DNA of 64,000 bases from Pseudoflavonifractor capillosus (GTDB lineage Bacteria > Bacillota > Clostridia > Oscillospirales > Oscillospiraceae), in NCBI RefSeq assembly GCF_016899775.1, contig NZ_JACJJE010000016.1, positions 1-64,000 on the forward strand. Direction: 5' to 3'. Position 1 is the stretch's first letter. Every line of letters begins with the position of its first letter. The position numbers were made by a program, and so were the translations under genes. Positions 43,907-52,994 of the stretch are shown in pieces. Below the pieces are notes generated by a model. The model ran no database searches, was not told the origin of the DNA, and saw only the letters and a program-made list of their open reading frames with translations.

Positions 43907-45751
43907 ATGAATCGGACGCTGGAACACATCCTGCCCAAGGTCCAAAAGCCCGCCCGGTACACAGGCGGAGAATATAACGCGGTGGTCAAGGACCGGAGGG
44001 CGGTGGACGTCCGGTACGCCCTGTGTTTCCCGGATACCTATGAGATCGGCATGTCCAACCTGGGCTGTCGGATCTTGTACGGCCTGATGAACCAGCAGGA
44101 GGGCGTGTGGTGCGAGCGGTGCTACGCCCCCTGGGGGGACATGGAGGAGGAGATGCGCCGGGAGGGCCTGCTCCTCTACGGCCTGGAGAGCGGAGACCCC
44201 ATCTCCGACTTTGATATCATCGGATTTTCGTTGGGGTACGAGATGGCCTACTCCAACGTGCTGAACATGCTGGACCTGGCCGGGCTGCCCCTGCGGTCGG
44301 AGGACCGCCCCGAGCTCACCCCGCTGATCGTGGCGGGGGGGACCTGCGCCTATAACCCGGAGCCCCTGGCCCCCTTCATCGACCTGTTCGTCCTGGGTGA
44401 GGGGGAGGACGTGACCCTGGAGTACATCCAGCTCTACCGTCAGGCCAAGGAGGAGTGCTGGTCCAAGGAGGAGTTCCTCCAGGAGGCCGCCAAGATCGAG
44501 GGCATCTACGTCCCCTCCTTCTACGAGCCCATCTACAACGAGGACGGCACCCTGGCCGAGATGCGCATCAAGGAGGGCTCCGGCGCGCCGGAGATGGTGC
44601 GCAAGCGCATCGTGGAGGACATGGACAAGTCCTACTTCCCGGTCAAAACCATCATCCCCTCCACTGAGATCGTCCACGACCGGGTGATGCTGGAGCTGTT
44701 CCGGGGCTGCATCCGGGGCTGCCGCTTCTGTCAGGCGGGGTACACCTACCGTCCCGTGCGCAACCGGGACCCCAAGCTCCTGGCCCAGTACGGCAAGGCC
44801 GCCTGTGAGGACTCGGGCTATCAGGAGATGACTCTGTCCTCTCTGTCCTCCACCGATTACCCCTGTCTGCTGGAGCTGTGCGACGACCTGCTGGACTACT
44901 GCGCCCCCCGGGACATCGGGCTGTCTCTGCCCTCCCTGCGGGCGGACACCTTCTCCATGAACCTGATGGAGCGCCTCCAGCGGGTGCGCAAGGGCGGCCT
45001 CACCTTCGCCCCCGAGGCGGGGACCCAGCGGCTGCGGGACGCCATCAACAAGAACCTGCGGGAGGAGGACCTCCTCCAGTCGGTGCGCACCTGCTTCTCC
45101 GGCGGGTGGAACGGGGTGAAGCTCTACTTCATGCTGGGCCTGCCCACCGAGACCGACGAGGACGTGCTGGGCATCGCCGATCTGGCACGAAAGGTATATT
45201 TTGCCTGGAAGGAGTGCTCCCCCAACAAGGCCCGGGGGGTGCGGATTACCGTCTCCACCTCCTGGTTCGTCCCCAAGCCCCACACCGCCTTCCAGTGGGA
45301 GGCCCAGATCACCCGGGAGGAGTACCAGCGCCGGGTGGACCTGCTGCGGGACGCCCTGAAGCGGGACAAGTCCATCACCTACAACTGGCACGACCCGGAG
45401 ACCAGCTATCTGGAGGCCGTCTTCTCCCGGGGAGACCGGCGGCTGGCCGACGTGCTGGAGTATGCCTGGCAGCACGGGGCCAAGATGGACTCCTGGAGCG
45501 AGTATTTTGATTTCCAGCGGTGGATGGACGCCCTGAAGGCCTGTGGGGTGGACGGGGACTTCTACGCCCACCGGGAGCGGAAGCGGGACGAGGTCTTCCC
45601 CTGGTGCCGCATCGACCCCATGGTCACCCCCGCCTTCCTGTGGCGGGAGCGGGAGCAGTGCTATTCCTCCCAGACCACCCCGGACTGCCGCACCCGTTGC
45701 TCCGGCTGCGGGGCCAATCGACTGTTGAAGGGAGGGGTGTGCAATGGCTGA
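43907..45751 (+). CDS. TIGR03960 family radical SAM protein
   Basis: The 614 residues have a B12-binding-like N-terminal domain (about 35-185) with ALCFPDTYEIGMSNLG, then the radical SAM CxxxCxxC as CIRGCRFC near 270, with LSLPSLRADTFS and FAPEAGTQRLRDAINK in the barrel. The Cys-rich C terminus (CRTRCSGCGANRLL) is typical of the family. The biochemical role is not established. It overlaps the next gene by 8 bp, its constant partner in Clostridia, usually just before ribonuclease G and rplU; those are not here. Confidence 0.92.
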   Translation: MNRTLEHILPKVQKPARYTGGEYNAVVKDRRAVDVRYALCFPDTYEIGMSNLGCRILYGLMNQQEGVWCERCYAPWGDMEEEMRREGLLLYGLESGDPISDFDIIGFSLGYEMAYSNVLNMLDLAGLPLRSEDRPELTPLIVAGGTCAYNPEPLAPFIDLFVLGEGEDVTLEYIQLYRQAKEECWSKEEFLQEAAKIEGIYVPSFYEPIYNEDGTLAEMRIKEGSGAPEMVRKRIVEDMDKSYFPVKTIIPSTEIVHDRVMLELFRGCIRGCRFCQAGYTYRPVRNRDPKLLAQYGKAACEDSGYQEMTLSSLSSTDYPCLLELCDDLLDYCAPRDIGLSLPSLRADTFSMNLMERLQRVRKGGLTFAPEAGTQRLRDAINKNLREEDLLQSVRTCFSGGWNGVKLYFMLGLPTETDEDVLGIADLARKVYFAWKECSPNKARGVRITVSTSWFVPKPHTAFQWEAQITREEYQRRVDLLRDALKRDKSITYNWHDPETSYLEAVFSRGDRRLADVLEYAWQHGAKMDSWSEYFDFQRWMDALKACGVDGDFYAHRERKRDEVFPWCRIDPMVTPAFLWREREQCYSSQTTPDCRTRCSGCGANRLLKGGVCNG

Positions 45752-46409
45752 CCGCCTGCTGTTTTCCAAGACCGGACGGGCCAAGTACATCTCCCATCTG
45801 GATTTGATGCGCACCTTCCAGCGGGCCTTTGCCCGGGCGAAGATCGCCATCAAGCACACCGAGGGGTTCCATCCCCACCCCTTTGTGTCCATCGCCCTGC
45901 CCCTGTCGGTGGGCTACTCCAGCCAGTGCGAGATCCTGGAGTTCGGACTGCTGGAGGGGACCCCCTATGAGGCGGTGCCCGCCCGGCTCACCGCCGCCAT
46001 GCCCGAGGGCATCGTGATCCACCAGTGCTACCCCGCCCAGCGCAAGCTCAAGGAGCTCACCTATCTCAACTACATTATGAACTTCGAGTACTCCGAGGGC
46101 CGCCCCCAGGAGACGGAGCCCGCCATGCAGGAGCTCCTCCGCCGGGACAGCCTGGTCATCCAGAAGAAGAGCAACAAGTCCAAGAAGGGCTACACCGAGG
46201 TGGACCTGATTCCCCTCATCCGCAGCTTCAACCTGGAGTGCCAGAGCGACACCCTCACCCTGGATGCGGTGGTCCAGGCCCAGAACCCGGGCCTCAACCC
46301 GGAGCTCATCCGCGCCGCCTTCTGTCAGGCCTATCCCGACCTGACCCCCGATTTCGTCACCTTCCACCGGCGGGAGGTGCTGGACGGGGAGGGGAAGGTG
46401 TTCCGCTGA
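45744..46409 (+). CDS. TIGR03936 / DUF2344 radical SAM-associated protein
   Basis: The 221 residues match the partner of TIGR03960: LLFSKTGRAKYISHLDLMRTFQRAFARAKI, the constant N terminus, followed by GFHPHPFVSIALPLSVGYSS. It has no Cys motif of its own. The function is unknown; a link to RNA or ribosome maturation is suggested elsewhere by its usual neighbours. Start ATG 45744, GGGAGGGG upstream inside the radical SAM gene. Confidence 0.92.
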   Translation: MADRLLFSKTGRAKYISHLDLMRTFQRAFARAKIAIKHTEGFHPHPFVSIALPLSVGYSSQCEILEFGLLEGTPYEAVPARLTAAMPEGIVIHQCYPAQRKLKELTYLNYIMNFEYSEGRPQETEPAMQELLRRDSLVIQKKSNKSKKGYTEVDLIPLIRSFNLECQSDTLTLDAVVQAQNPGLNPELIRAAFCQAYPDLTPDFVTFHRREVLDGEGKVFR

Positions 46410-46429
46410 TTTTTCTCTTTTGTCCCTCT

Positions 46430-46458
46430 GGGCGGCCCGACGGGCCGCCCTTCTTTTT
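46430..46458 (+). terminator. Terminator of the radical SAM pair
   Basis: GGGCGGCCC with GGGCCGCCC, followed by TTCTTTTTT. Confidence 0.92.
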
Positions 46459-46519
46459 TATATCATTTAGATAAGAGCTGGTCCGATAGAGCGTGGACAA
46501 GTCCCCGCCGCCCGCTCTT

Positions 46520-48172
46520 TTTAAGCCTTCCCCTTGGGGGCCGACTCCCCTTGTCAAGGGGAGATGTCGCGCAGCGACAGAGGGGATAGGGAAAGGTGCC
46601 CCAGTGCGCACACTGGGGCGGATGAGGGGGCAGTCCGAGGAACAAGTATCGTTAGAAGAACTCTGTAGGGCGGGGGATCGCCCCCGCCGCCCTATTTTCC
46701 AGGGTTTCGCCATCTCCGCGCTAAGAGCCGCCGCTATGCGGCGGTTGCGCTCCGAAACGCGCCTGTGGGCGCAGTGCGGGGCGAGTTCCTTTTCCACGTG
46801 GAAAAGGAACCAATGGCCCAGACCACCCTCTCTTGGCCCTTCGGGCCAATTCACCTCGAAGACGCTAGGGGGCGGGCGCAATCGGCAGAAGCGGCTGCGC
46901 CGCCCCTGCCTCCATGCCGCCCGTCCCCTAGAACCCCATTACGAGGGGACGCGTACTTGCTAGGTTTTGCAGCACTTCCGGCGCGCAAAATCTGAGTGGT
47001 TTTCCGAGGTTCAATCCGGGCCACCGGGCCCTGGCTTTCCAAAAATTGAAGCTGGTGCGATTCCACATCGGCGCCTGGCTTTGCCGAGTAGGTGACGGCT
47101 GGTGCTGAGCCGTAGGGCGCGGCCTCCTGGACGCGCTGCATAAATCTGCGGGCCGGTCTGGGACCGGCCCCTACGCGAAAAACGCACTCGCCTCTTTATT
47201 CGCCGTAGGGGCGGCCACATGGGGCCGCCCGCCATTTTCTGAGGTGCATCCTGGCGGGAGGCCCAAGGGCCTCCTCTACCCATAGAGAATGGACTTCCTG
47301 GAGAACGGTAGGGGAGGGGCTGAAGGTGAATCGGCCGAAGGCCGAGAGAAGCCACCCTGGGGTGTGCCCCTCCCGCGGGCCGGCCAGTGTCCGGCCCCTA
47401 CGACAGAAGGAACAGCTTTCTGTATCCGCCGTAGGGGCCGCCCGCCCGAGCCTTCCCCCTTCAAGGGGGAAGGACGATTCCCACTATCAGGGGGAAATGT
47501 CCCGAAGGGACAAAAGGGGTAGGGGGGCACGACCGAAGGTCGTGACGGATGAGGGTGACTTCTTAGCTTGCACGTCTCCCGGCGGGAGCCCCAAGGGGCT
47601 CCCCTACCCAAACTCGGAAGGTGTCCTTGAAATCCGTAGGTGAGGGGCTGAAGGTGAATCGGCCGAAGGTCGAGAGAAATCACCCTGAGGTGTGCCCCTC
47701 CCGCCGTTCTAAGATACGGCGGCCCGGCCAGTGTCCGGTCCCTACGCAAAAAACGTACCCGCCTCTTTATTTGCCGTAGGGGCGGGTGTCCTCACCCGCC
47801 CGACAGGTTTCAGGCAAGTGGGGGTAGGGGCGACCCTCGCGGTCGCCCGTGTCGGATGCAGAATCAGGTTTCGATTCCCTTCGCAGGGGCGGCGCAGCCG
47901 TTTCTGCCGATTGCGCCCACCCCGTGGCGCTTCTCAAGGTGAATTGGCCCGCAGGGCCAAGAGAAGGTGGCCTGGGCCATTGGCTTCTTTCTGGGCGTCC
48001 AGAAAGAAGCTCGCCGCCGGGGCGGCGAAATATCCCCACGACAGACGCAGGAACTCTATCATTGCCCCCTCATCCGTCTGGCCTAGCGGCCAGCCACCTT
48101 TCCCTATCCCCTCTGTCGCTTCGCGACATCTCCCCTTGACAAGGGGAGTCGGCCCCAAGGGGGAAGGCTAAA
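46520..48172. repeat. Intergenic repeat mosaic B, bounded by inverted copies
   Basis: A 75-bp sequence at 46522-46596 (AAGCCTTCCCC, a CTCCCCTTGTCAAGGGGAG hairpin, then GAGGGGATAGGGAAAGG) recurs inverted at about 48096-48172. Between them are REP-like GTAGGGG hairpins (47205, 47337, 47431, 47776), GGCGGGAGNCCCAAGGGGC hairpins (47238, 47579), two copies of a GGCTGAAGGTGAATCGGCCGA-like module (about 47316 and 47648), a GGCGCGCAAAATCTGAGTG module (46979), and inverted TTTCGCCGCC hairpins (48005-48035). No gene is supported in this 1.65 kb. Confidence 0.75.
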
Positions 48173-48218
48173 ATAGGACGGGGCGGCGAAACTCCCCCTC
48201 AAAAAAGTTGTCCCTCCC

Positions 48219-48247
48219 TTGTAATTTCCCCCATTTTACGGTATAGT
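48219..48247 (+). promoter_or_regulatory. ruvX promoter
   Basis: TTGTAA (48219-48224) and TATAGT (48242-48247) are 17 bp apart, just after the repeat mosaic. Confidence 0.55.
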
Positions 48248-48288
48248 GGTAAGAGACATTTTGACCAAACCAAGAGAGGAGAGAGGCC

Positions 48289-48714
48289 ATGCGCATCATG
48301 GCAATTGACTACGGAGACGCCCACACGGGGGTGGCCATCTCCGACCCCACCGGCCTGCTGGCGGGGACCACCACCACCATCCACAGCCGGAAGGACCAGG
48401 CGGTCCTGGAGGAGCTGCATAAGCTGGTAGAGCAGTACCAGGTGGACGAGCTGGTGATGGGCTTCCCCCGGAACATGGACGGGACGGAGGGCCCCCGGGC
48501 CCAGCTCTACCGGGACTTCGCCCGGCAGGTGGAGGAGGCCACCGGCCTCAAGCCCGTGCTGTGGGACGAGCGGCGCACCACCATCGATGCCCACCGCATC
48601 CTCTTTGACGCGGGGAAGAACGCCAAAAAGCGGAAAAAGACGGTGGATGCGGTGGCCGCCTCCCTGATCTTAGAGGGGTATCTCACCTTCCGGAGGACCC
48701 GGGGGGAAAATTGA
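48289..48714 (+). CDS. ruvX: Putative pre-16S rRNA nuclease / Holliday junction resolvase YqgF
   Basis: The 141 residues are a standard RuvX/YqgF: IMAIDYGDAHTGVAISDP gives the first catalytic Asp of the RNase H fold, ELVMGFPRNMDG the middle motif, VLWDERRTT the second acidic site, and TVDAVAASLILEGYL the terminal Asp. Orthologues trim the 5' end of 16S rRNA. AGAGGAGAG precedes the ATG. The next gene's start codon region overlaps the stop. Confidence 0.93.
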   Translation: MRIMAIDYGDAHTGVAISDPTGLLAGTTTTIHSRKDQAVLEELHKLVEQYQVDELVMGFPRNMDGTEGPRAQLYRDFARQVEEATGLKPVLWDERRTTIDAHRILFDAGKNAKKRKKTVDAVAASLILEGYLTFRRTRGEN

Positions 48715-48731
48715 CGAAAGAGGGTTTTCTT

Positions 48732-49022
48732 ATGCTTTTGATACAGGTGACCTACACCATGCGCCCGGGACAGCGGGAGGCCTTTGTCCGCAAAATCCGG
48801 GAGAGCGGCATTCTGGACGCCATCCGGGGGGAGGATGGCTGTCTGGGCTACTCCTACTACCTGCCCGAGGAGGAGGACGGCACCCTGCTGCTCATTGAGA
48901 AGTGGACCGGCGCTCCGGCCCAGAAGGCCCACCTGGAGACCCCGCACATGAAGCAGATGGCCGCCTTCAAGCCGGAGTACGTGGCGGACACCAAGCTGAT
49001 TTCCTGTACCATTCCGGAGTGA
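48732..49022 (+). CDS. Antibiotic biosynthesis monooxygenase (ABM) domain protein
   Basis: The 96 residues form one ABM ferredoxin-like domain: LIQVTYTMRPGQREAFV, then EDGCLGYSYYLPEEEDGTLLLIEKW and HLETPHMKQM. Most small ABM proteins are dimeric; some are cofactor-free oxygenases, others have unknown roles. ATG 48732 is chosen with AGAGGG 7 bases upstream. It is 17 bp after ruvX and 48 bp before the EFR1 gene, so the three are probably co-transcribed. Confidence 0.85.
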   Translation: MLLIQVTYTMRPGQREAFVRKIRESGILDAIRGEDGCLGYSYYLPEEEDGTLLLIEKWTGAPAQKAHLETPHMKQMAAFKPEYVADTKLISCTIPE

Positions 49023-49070
49023 GCGCACCCCGCCGCAGGCGGACGAGATATATGTGAGGAGGAAGTTTTT

Positions 49071-49904
49071 ATGAACATCAAAACGGTCTGGGCCGTCTAT
49101 TTCAGCGGCACCGGCACCACCGAGAAGGTGGCCACCACCCTGGCCAAGGATTTAGCGGAGCGGCTGGGAGCCGGGTACGATACTTACTGCTTCAACCTGC
49201 CCCAGGCCCGGGAGAAGGACCTGTCCTTCGGGCCGGAGGACCTGGTGGTGCTGGGCACTCCGGTGTACGCCGGGCGGGTGCCCAACCTGCTGATGCCCTA
49301 TGTGCGGGACCACATCAAGGGGAACGGCACCCTGGGGGTGCCCGTGGTGCTGTACGGCAACCGGAACTACGACGACGGCCTCATCGAGCTGCGCAACCTG
49401 ATGCGGGATAACGGCTTCATGCCCGTGGCCGCCGGGGCCTTCGTGGGGGAGCACTCCTTCTCCAAGGTCCTGGGCGCGGGCCGTCCCGACGGGGATGACA
49501 TGGCCCTGGTGGCCCAGCTGGGGGAGAAAACGGCCGAAAAGGTGAAAGCCTTAACAGAGCTTCCCGCCCAGGCGGTCTCCGTCACCGGCTGTGACCCCAT
49601 CCGCCCCTACTACACCCCCCGGGACCGCCACGGGGAGCCCATCAAGGACTTCCTGAAGGCCAAGCCGGTGACCGATCCGGACAAGTGCGTGAAGTGCGGG
49701 CTGTGCGCCCGGCTGTGCCCCATGGGCTCCATCGACCCCGCCGACGTGTCCAACGTGGCGGGCAAGTGCATCAAGTGCTGCGCCTGCGTGAAGAAGTGCC
49801 CCACGGGAGCCAAGTATTTCGACCACGAGGGCTACCTGTACCACCAGCACGAGCTGGAGGACCAGTACGCCGGCCGCCGGGCCCCCAGTGAGATCTTCGT
49901 GTAA
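49071..49904 (+). CDS. EFR1 family flavodoxin-ferredoxin protein
   Basis: The 277 residues combine an N-terminal flavodoxin-like domain (AVYFSGTGTTEKVA, the FMN phosphate loop; VVLGTPVYAGRVPN) with a C-terminal pair of [4Fe-4S] motifs (CVKCGLCARLCP near 206 and CIKCCACVKKCP near 232). EFR1-type proteins shuttle electrons in the cytoplasm of anaerobes. AGGAGG lies before the ATG. It ends 5 bp before the class II aldolase gene, so it could supply or drain electrons for a linked pathway, but that is inference. Confidence 0.92.
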   Translation: MNIKTVWAVYFSGTGTTEKVATTLAKDLAERLGAGYDTYCFNLPQAREKDLSFGPEDLVVLGTPVYAGRVPNLLMPYVRDHIKGNGTLGVPVVLYGNRNYDDGLIELRNLMRDNGFMPVAAGAFVGEHSFSKVLGAGRPDGDDMALVAQLGEKTAEKVKALTELPAQAVSVTGCDPIRPYYTPRDRHGEPIKDFLKAKPVTDPDKCVKCGLCARLCPMGSIDPADVSNVAGKCIKCCACVKKCPTGAKYFDHEGYLYHQHELEDQYAGRRAPSEIFV

Positions 49905-49909
49905 AGGAT

Positions 49910-50587
49910 ATGGGCCATACAGAACTTGTACTGCGGGAGGAGCTGTGCCGTGCGGCACAGCTCCTCTATCAGCGGGGCTATGTGGTGGGCCACGACGGCA
50001 ACCTGTCCCTCCGCCTGGGGGAGGACCGCATCCTCATCACCCCCTCCGGGGTGAGCAAGGGCCGCCTGGAGCCGGACATGCTGGTGGTGTGCGATCTGGA
50101 GGGCCGGGTGCACTCCGGGGAGCGCTACCCGTCCTCCGAGACGGCCATGCACCTGCTGGTCTACAAAGAGCGGCCCGACGCCGGGGCGGTGGTCCACGCC
50201 CATCCCCCCATGGCCACCGCCTTCGCCATCCGGTGCACGCCATTGAAGGAGCCCTATCTCACCGAGACGGTGAGCGGCCTGGGGGAGGTGCCTGTGGCCC
50301 CCTTCGCCATGCCCTCCACACAAGAGGTGCCCGAGAGCATCCGCCCCTTTGTTGCCCATCACAGCGCGGTGCTCCTGGCCAACCACGGGGCCCTGGCCTG
50401 GGGCCGGGACCTGTGGGAGGCCTTCGACCGCATGGAGACGGTGGAGCAGACCGCCAAAATTTACGCCTGGGTCCAGCTGCTGGGCGGGGGCGAGGCGCTC
50501 ACTCAGGAACAGACTCAGGGGCTGCTGGCCCTGTCCGGCCGGTATGAGCGGCTGGCCGGCCGCCGGGAGCCCGGGAAGGAGGGCTGA
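49910..50587 (+). CDS. Class II aldolase/adducin family protein
   Basis: The 225 residues carry the fuculose-1-phosphate-aldolase fold: [21 protein letters not shown], the metal ligands in VVHAHPP (about 98-104), and ANHGALAWG with the third His near 160. Immediate linkage to mtnA (1 bp gap) points to cleavage of 5-deoxyribulose-1-phosphate or 5-methylthioribulose-1-phosphate into dihydroxyacetone phosphate plus acetaldehyde or (methylthio)acetaldehyde, as in the DHAP/MTA-isoprenoid-type shunts. The alternative, MtnB-type dehydratase, uses the same fold; none of its downstream genes is nearby. Confidence 0.85.
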   Translation: MGHTELVLREELCRAAQLLYQRGYVVGHDGNLSLRLGEDRILITPSGVSKGRLEPDMLVVCDLEGRVHSGERYPSSETAMHLLVYKERPDAGAVVHAHPPMATAFAIRCTPLKEPYLTETVSGLGEVPVAPFAMPSTQEVPESIRPFVAHHSAVLLANHGALAWGRDLWEAFDRMETVEQTAKIYAWVQLLGGGEALTQEQTQGLLALSGRYERLAGRREPGKEG

Positions 50588-50588
50588 C

Positions 50589-51665
50589 ATGGCAGAACAG
50601 GAGATCCTCAACGTCCGCCTGGAGGAGGGGGACAGGGGCGTGGTCCTGCTGGACCAGAGCCAGCTCCCCAACCGGATGGAGTACCGCACAGCGGCCCGGC
50701 TCCCGGACATGGTGGAGGCCATCCAGTCCCTGCGGGTGCGGGGCGCCCCCGCCATCGGCATCTTCGCCGGGTACTGCCTGTACGTGCTGGCCCGGCAGCT
50801 CATGGAGCAGGGGTTATCCGGTCCCGCCTTTTTGGATGAACTGGGCCGACAAGGGAAAGTGCTTGTCAGCTCCCGGCCCACAGCTGTAAACCTGGCTTGG
50901 GCGGTGGGACGGCTCACCCATCTGGCCGTCCGGATGTCCGGTGCGCCGGTGGAGGACATCGTCTCCGCCCTGGGGGAGGAGGCCCGGGCCATCCGCCTGG
51001 AGGACGAGGAAATGTGCCAAAAAATCGCCGAGCACGGCCTGTCCCTCCTGAAGCCGGGAGACGGGGTGCTGACCCACTGTAATGCGGGCCCCCTTGCCAC
51101 CTCGAAATACGGCACCGCTCTGGGTCCCATCCTTCTGGGACACGAGCGGGGAATCCCCCTGAACGTGTTTGCCGACGAGACCCGGCCCCTCCTCCAGGGG
51201 GCCCGCCTCACCGCCTGGGAGCTGCAGCAGGCGGGGGTGGATGTGACCCTCATCTGTGACAACATGGCCTCCATGGTGATGAAAAACGGCTCTATTCAGG
51301 CCTGTTTTGTGGGCTGTGACCGGGTGGCCGCCAACGGGGACGCGGCCAACAAGATCGGCACCAGCGGAGTGGCCATTCTGGCCAAGCACTACGGCGTCCC
51401 CTTCTATGTGCTGGGCCCCACCTCCACCATCGACTGGACCTGCCCCGACGGGGACCACATCCCAATCGAGGAGCGCGACGGGGAGGAGATCCGCTCCCTG
51501 TGGTACCGGGAGCCCATGGCTCCGGCGGGGGTGAAGTGCTATAACCCCGCCTTCGACGTCACCGACCACACCCTGATCTCCGGCATCGTCACCGAGTACG
51601 GCATCTGCCGCCCGCCCTTCTCCCAGTCGCTGAAAAAGCTCTTTGAGACAATATCCAGCAAGTAA
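50589..51665 (+). CDS. mtnA: S-methyl-5-thioribose-1-phosphate isomerase family
   Basis: The 358 residues are full length for Mtn[17 protein letters not shown] near 50, [13 protein letters not shown] near 95, [19 protein letters not shown] with the catalytic Cys near 160, and the catalytic Asp in [18 protein letters not shown] near 240. It turns methylthioribose-1-phosphate (or 5-deoxyribose-1-phosphate) into the ribulose form, the substrate for the aldolase encoded just upstream. The pair would dispose of methylthioadenosine or 5'-deoxyadenosine, the latter made in quantity by radical SAM enzymes. Confidence 0.93.
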   Translation: MAEQEILNVRLEEGDRGVVLLDQSQLPNRMEYRTAARLPDMVEAIQSLRVRGAPAIGIFAGYCLYVLARQLMEQGLSGPAFLDELGRQGKVLVSSRPTAVNLAWAVGRLTHLAVRMSGAPVEDIVSALGEEARAIRLEDEEMCQKIAEHGLSLLKPGDGVLTHCNAGPLATSKYGTALGPILLGHERGIPLNVFADETRPLLQGARLTAWELQQAGVDVTLICDNMASMVMKNGSIQACFVGCDRVAANGDAANKIGTSGVAILAKHYGVPFYVLGPTSTIDWTCPDGDHIPIEERDGEEIRSLWYREPMAPAGVKCYNPAFDVTDHTLISGIVTEYGICRPPFSQSLKKLFETISSK

Positions 51666-51689
51666 ATTTACTTGTCAGTGTTTGATGCA

Positions 51690-51721
51690 AAAAAACAGCC
51701 GCCCAAAGGCGGCTGTTTTTC
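51690..51721. terminator. Bidirectional terminator
   Basis: AAAAACAGCCGCC pairs with GGCGGCTGTTTTT; T runs exist on both strands, serving mtnA on the left and the 51728-52150 gene on the right. Confidence 0.92.
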
Positions 51722-51727
51722 TCTTGC

Positions 51728-52150
51728 TTACGGCGTATCCAGATCCACCAGGATATTGTCGGTGCCGTGCTGCTCAAATTCGGCGATGTAGGCGTCGATG
51801 CGGCTGGTCAGTTCGTCGTAGTTGCTCTCGTCGATGGGAGCGTCGTCCATATCCCGGCGGGCCAGATCCTCCGCCAGGATGTCAAAGAACACATTGTTCT
51901 CATATTCCATAATGGCCTCGTGGATTCCGCCCTCCACAAAGGCGCGGGAGGGGACGATCTCCCCCTGATACAGCTCCGCCAGGGAGGGCATGCCCTCCAG
52001 CGCGGCCTTCCCGAACAGCAGGCTCTCCACCTCATCATAATCCGTAAAGCGCTGATCGCCCCGGGTGGAATTCAAGATCCAGTTTCCGATGTACACCAGG
52101 TCAAGCAGACGGCGAAATTGCTTTTGACTCAATTCCAGGTTCATTTCCAT
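51728..52150 (-). CDS. Conserved hypothetical protein (140 aa)
   Basis: The product is acidic and soluble, with LLDLVYIGNWILNSTRG near the N terminus followed by YDEVESLLF, then helices rich in Asp/Glu. I do not recognise a named domain. An AAAGGAGGCC site precedes the ATG. It stands alone between the shared terminator and the repeat-rich region at 52.2-52.5 kb. Confidence 0.7.
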   Translation of the reverse strand: MEMNLELSQKQFRRLLDLVYIGNWILNSTRGDQRFTDYDEVESLLFGKAALEGMPSLAELYQGEIVPSRAFVEGGIHEAIMEYENNVFFDILAEDLARRDMDDAPIDESNYDELTSRIDAYIAEFEQHGTDNILVDLDTP

Positions 52151-52349
52151 GGCCTCCTTTCCCAGAACCGAAGCAGGCGGTCGGGTCTTTCCTCACTCTA
52201 TATTATAGTCTATGCGGGAGGGTTGTCAAATGGAGAAAGCGGGTTTTTCATGGAAATTTGGCCGGGCTGTTCCGGTCTGGGGTCTGGGGCGGAAGCGGAC
52301 GCAGAAAAATTCCTCTTTTTCCGCTCTCTCAGCCGCCCAGGGCGCGGCA

Positions 52350-52448
52350 CTGTTACTATAACAGTGACAATGACAATAACACTGACATTAACATGTAACT
52401 GTAACTGTAACTGTAACTGTTACTGTGACTGTTACTGTTACTATAACG
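52350..52448. repeat. Hexanucleotide microsatellite with inverted halves
   Basis: About 100 bp of degenerate [AC]TGTAA / AACAGTGAC-type hexamers. The left half (AACAGTGACAATGACAATAA) is the near complement of the right half (TGTTACTGTGACTGTTAC), with four exact TGTAAC units between. It lies 70 bp before the DUF6291-like gene. Apart from this tract, 52151-52518 holds no gene. Confidence 0.8.
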
Positions 52449-52518
52449 GAGCCCTAGTTGTACGGGAATGTGCCACAAAACGCCCCCTTTTCCCGGAGGG
52501 TAGAAGGAGGCGAAAGCT

Positions 52519-52950
52519 TTGAGCAATCGAAAACGAGGGTTCGTTTTTTATTTTGACAATATTCTGGCGGTGGAGAGCCTGCCGCCGGACCAGCGCGGGT
52601 GGCTGCTGTCCGCCCTGTGCTCCTACGCGGACCGGGTGTGGCAGGACACCTCCGTGGGCATCGAGGAGGTCCTGGACCTGTACCCCCAGCTGTCCCAGCA
52701 GGCCTCGGTGGCCTGCCGCTTTCTGGCGGCCGGGGTGCTGCGGGACACCCAGAAGTGGCTCGCCCAGCAGGAGCTGCGCACCCGCCGCCGGGAGCAGCAG
52801 GGGAGAGCGCCCCTCGCCGCCCGGCCGGCCTCGCCCGCCCAGGACAGCGCCCAGTCCCTGGAGCGCTACCGCCAGGACGTGGAGCTGGCCTGCCGGGTTT
52901 TGGAGGAGAGCCGGAGGGAGGACGAGGCCCTCTCGGCGCAGAGCCCCTGA
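52519..52950 (+). CDS. DUF6291-like protein
   Basis: TTG 52519 has AAGGAGG 8 bases upstream. The 143 residues begin KRGFVFYFDNILAVESLPPDQRGWLLSALCSYAD, which resembles the DUF6291 N-terminal domain of phage replisome-associated proteins: an aromatic start, then a helix after a Leu-Pro turn. A charged, Arg-rich helical tail follows. Full replisome proteins are longer, so this may be a single-domain relative or a domesticated remnant. Confidence 0.6.
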   Translation: MSNRKRGFVFYFDNILAVESLPPDQRGWLLSALCSYADRVWQDTSVGIEEVLDLYPQLSQQASVACRFLAAGVLRDTQKWLAQQELRTRRREQQGRAPLAARPASPAQDSAQSLERYRQDVELACRVLEESRREDEALSAQSP

Positions 52951-52980
52951 AAAATCATGGGCGCGCCTGACGGCGCGCCC
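52950..52980 (-). terminator. Terminator of the DUF4353 lipoprotein gene
   Basis: GGGCGCGCC pairs with GGCGCGCCC; on the minus strand it is followed by ATGATTTTTC. Confidence 0.75.
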
Positions 52981-52994
52981 ACGTTGTATCCTGA

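Noticed and set aside
43619-45892. Minus-strand open frame of 757 codons
   Set aside because: It is the high-GC antisense shadow of the TIGR03960 radical SAM gene; its Gly/Val/Leu-rich translation matches no domain and it lacks a ribosome site.
46520-48172. Possible CRISPR array
   Set aside because: Repeats differ in length and order, lie in both orientations and are not separated by uniform spacers; no cas gene nearby.
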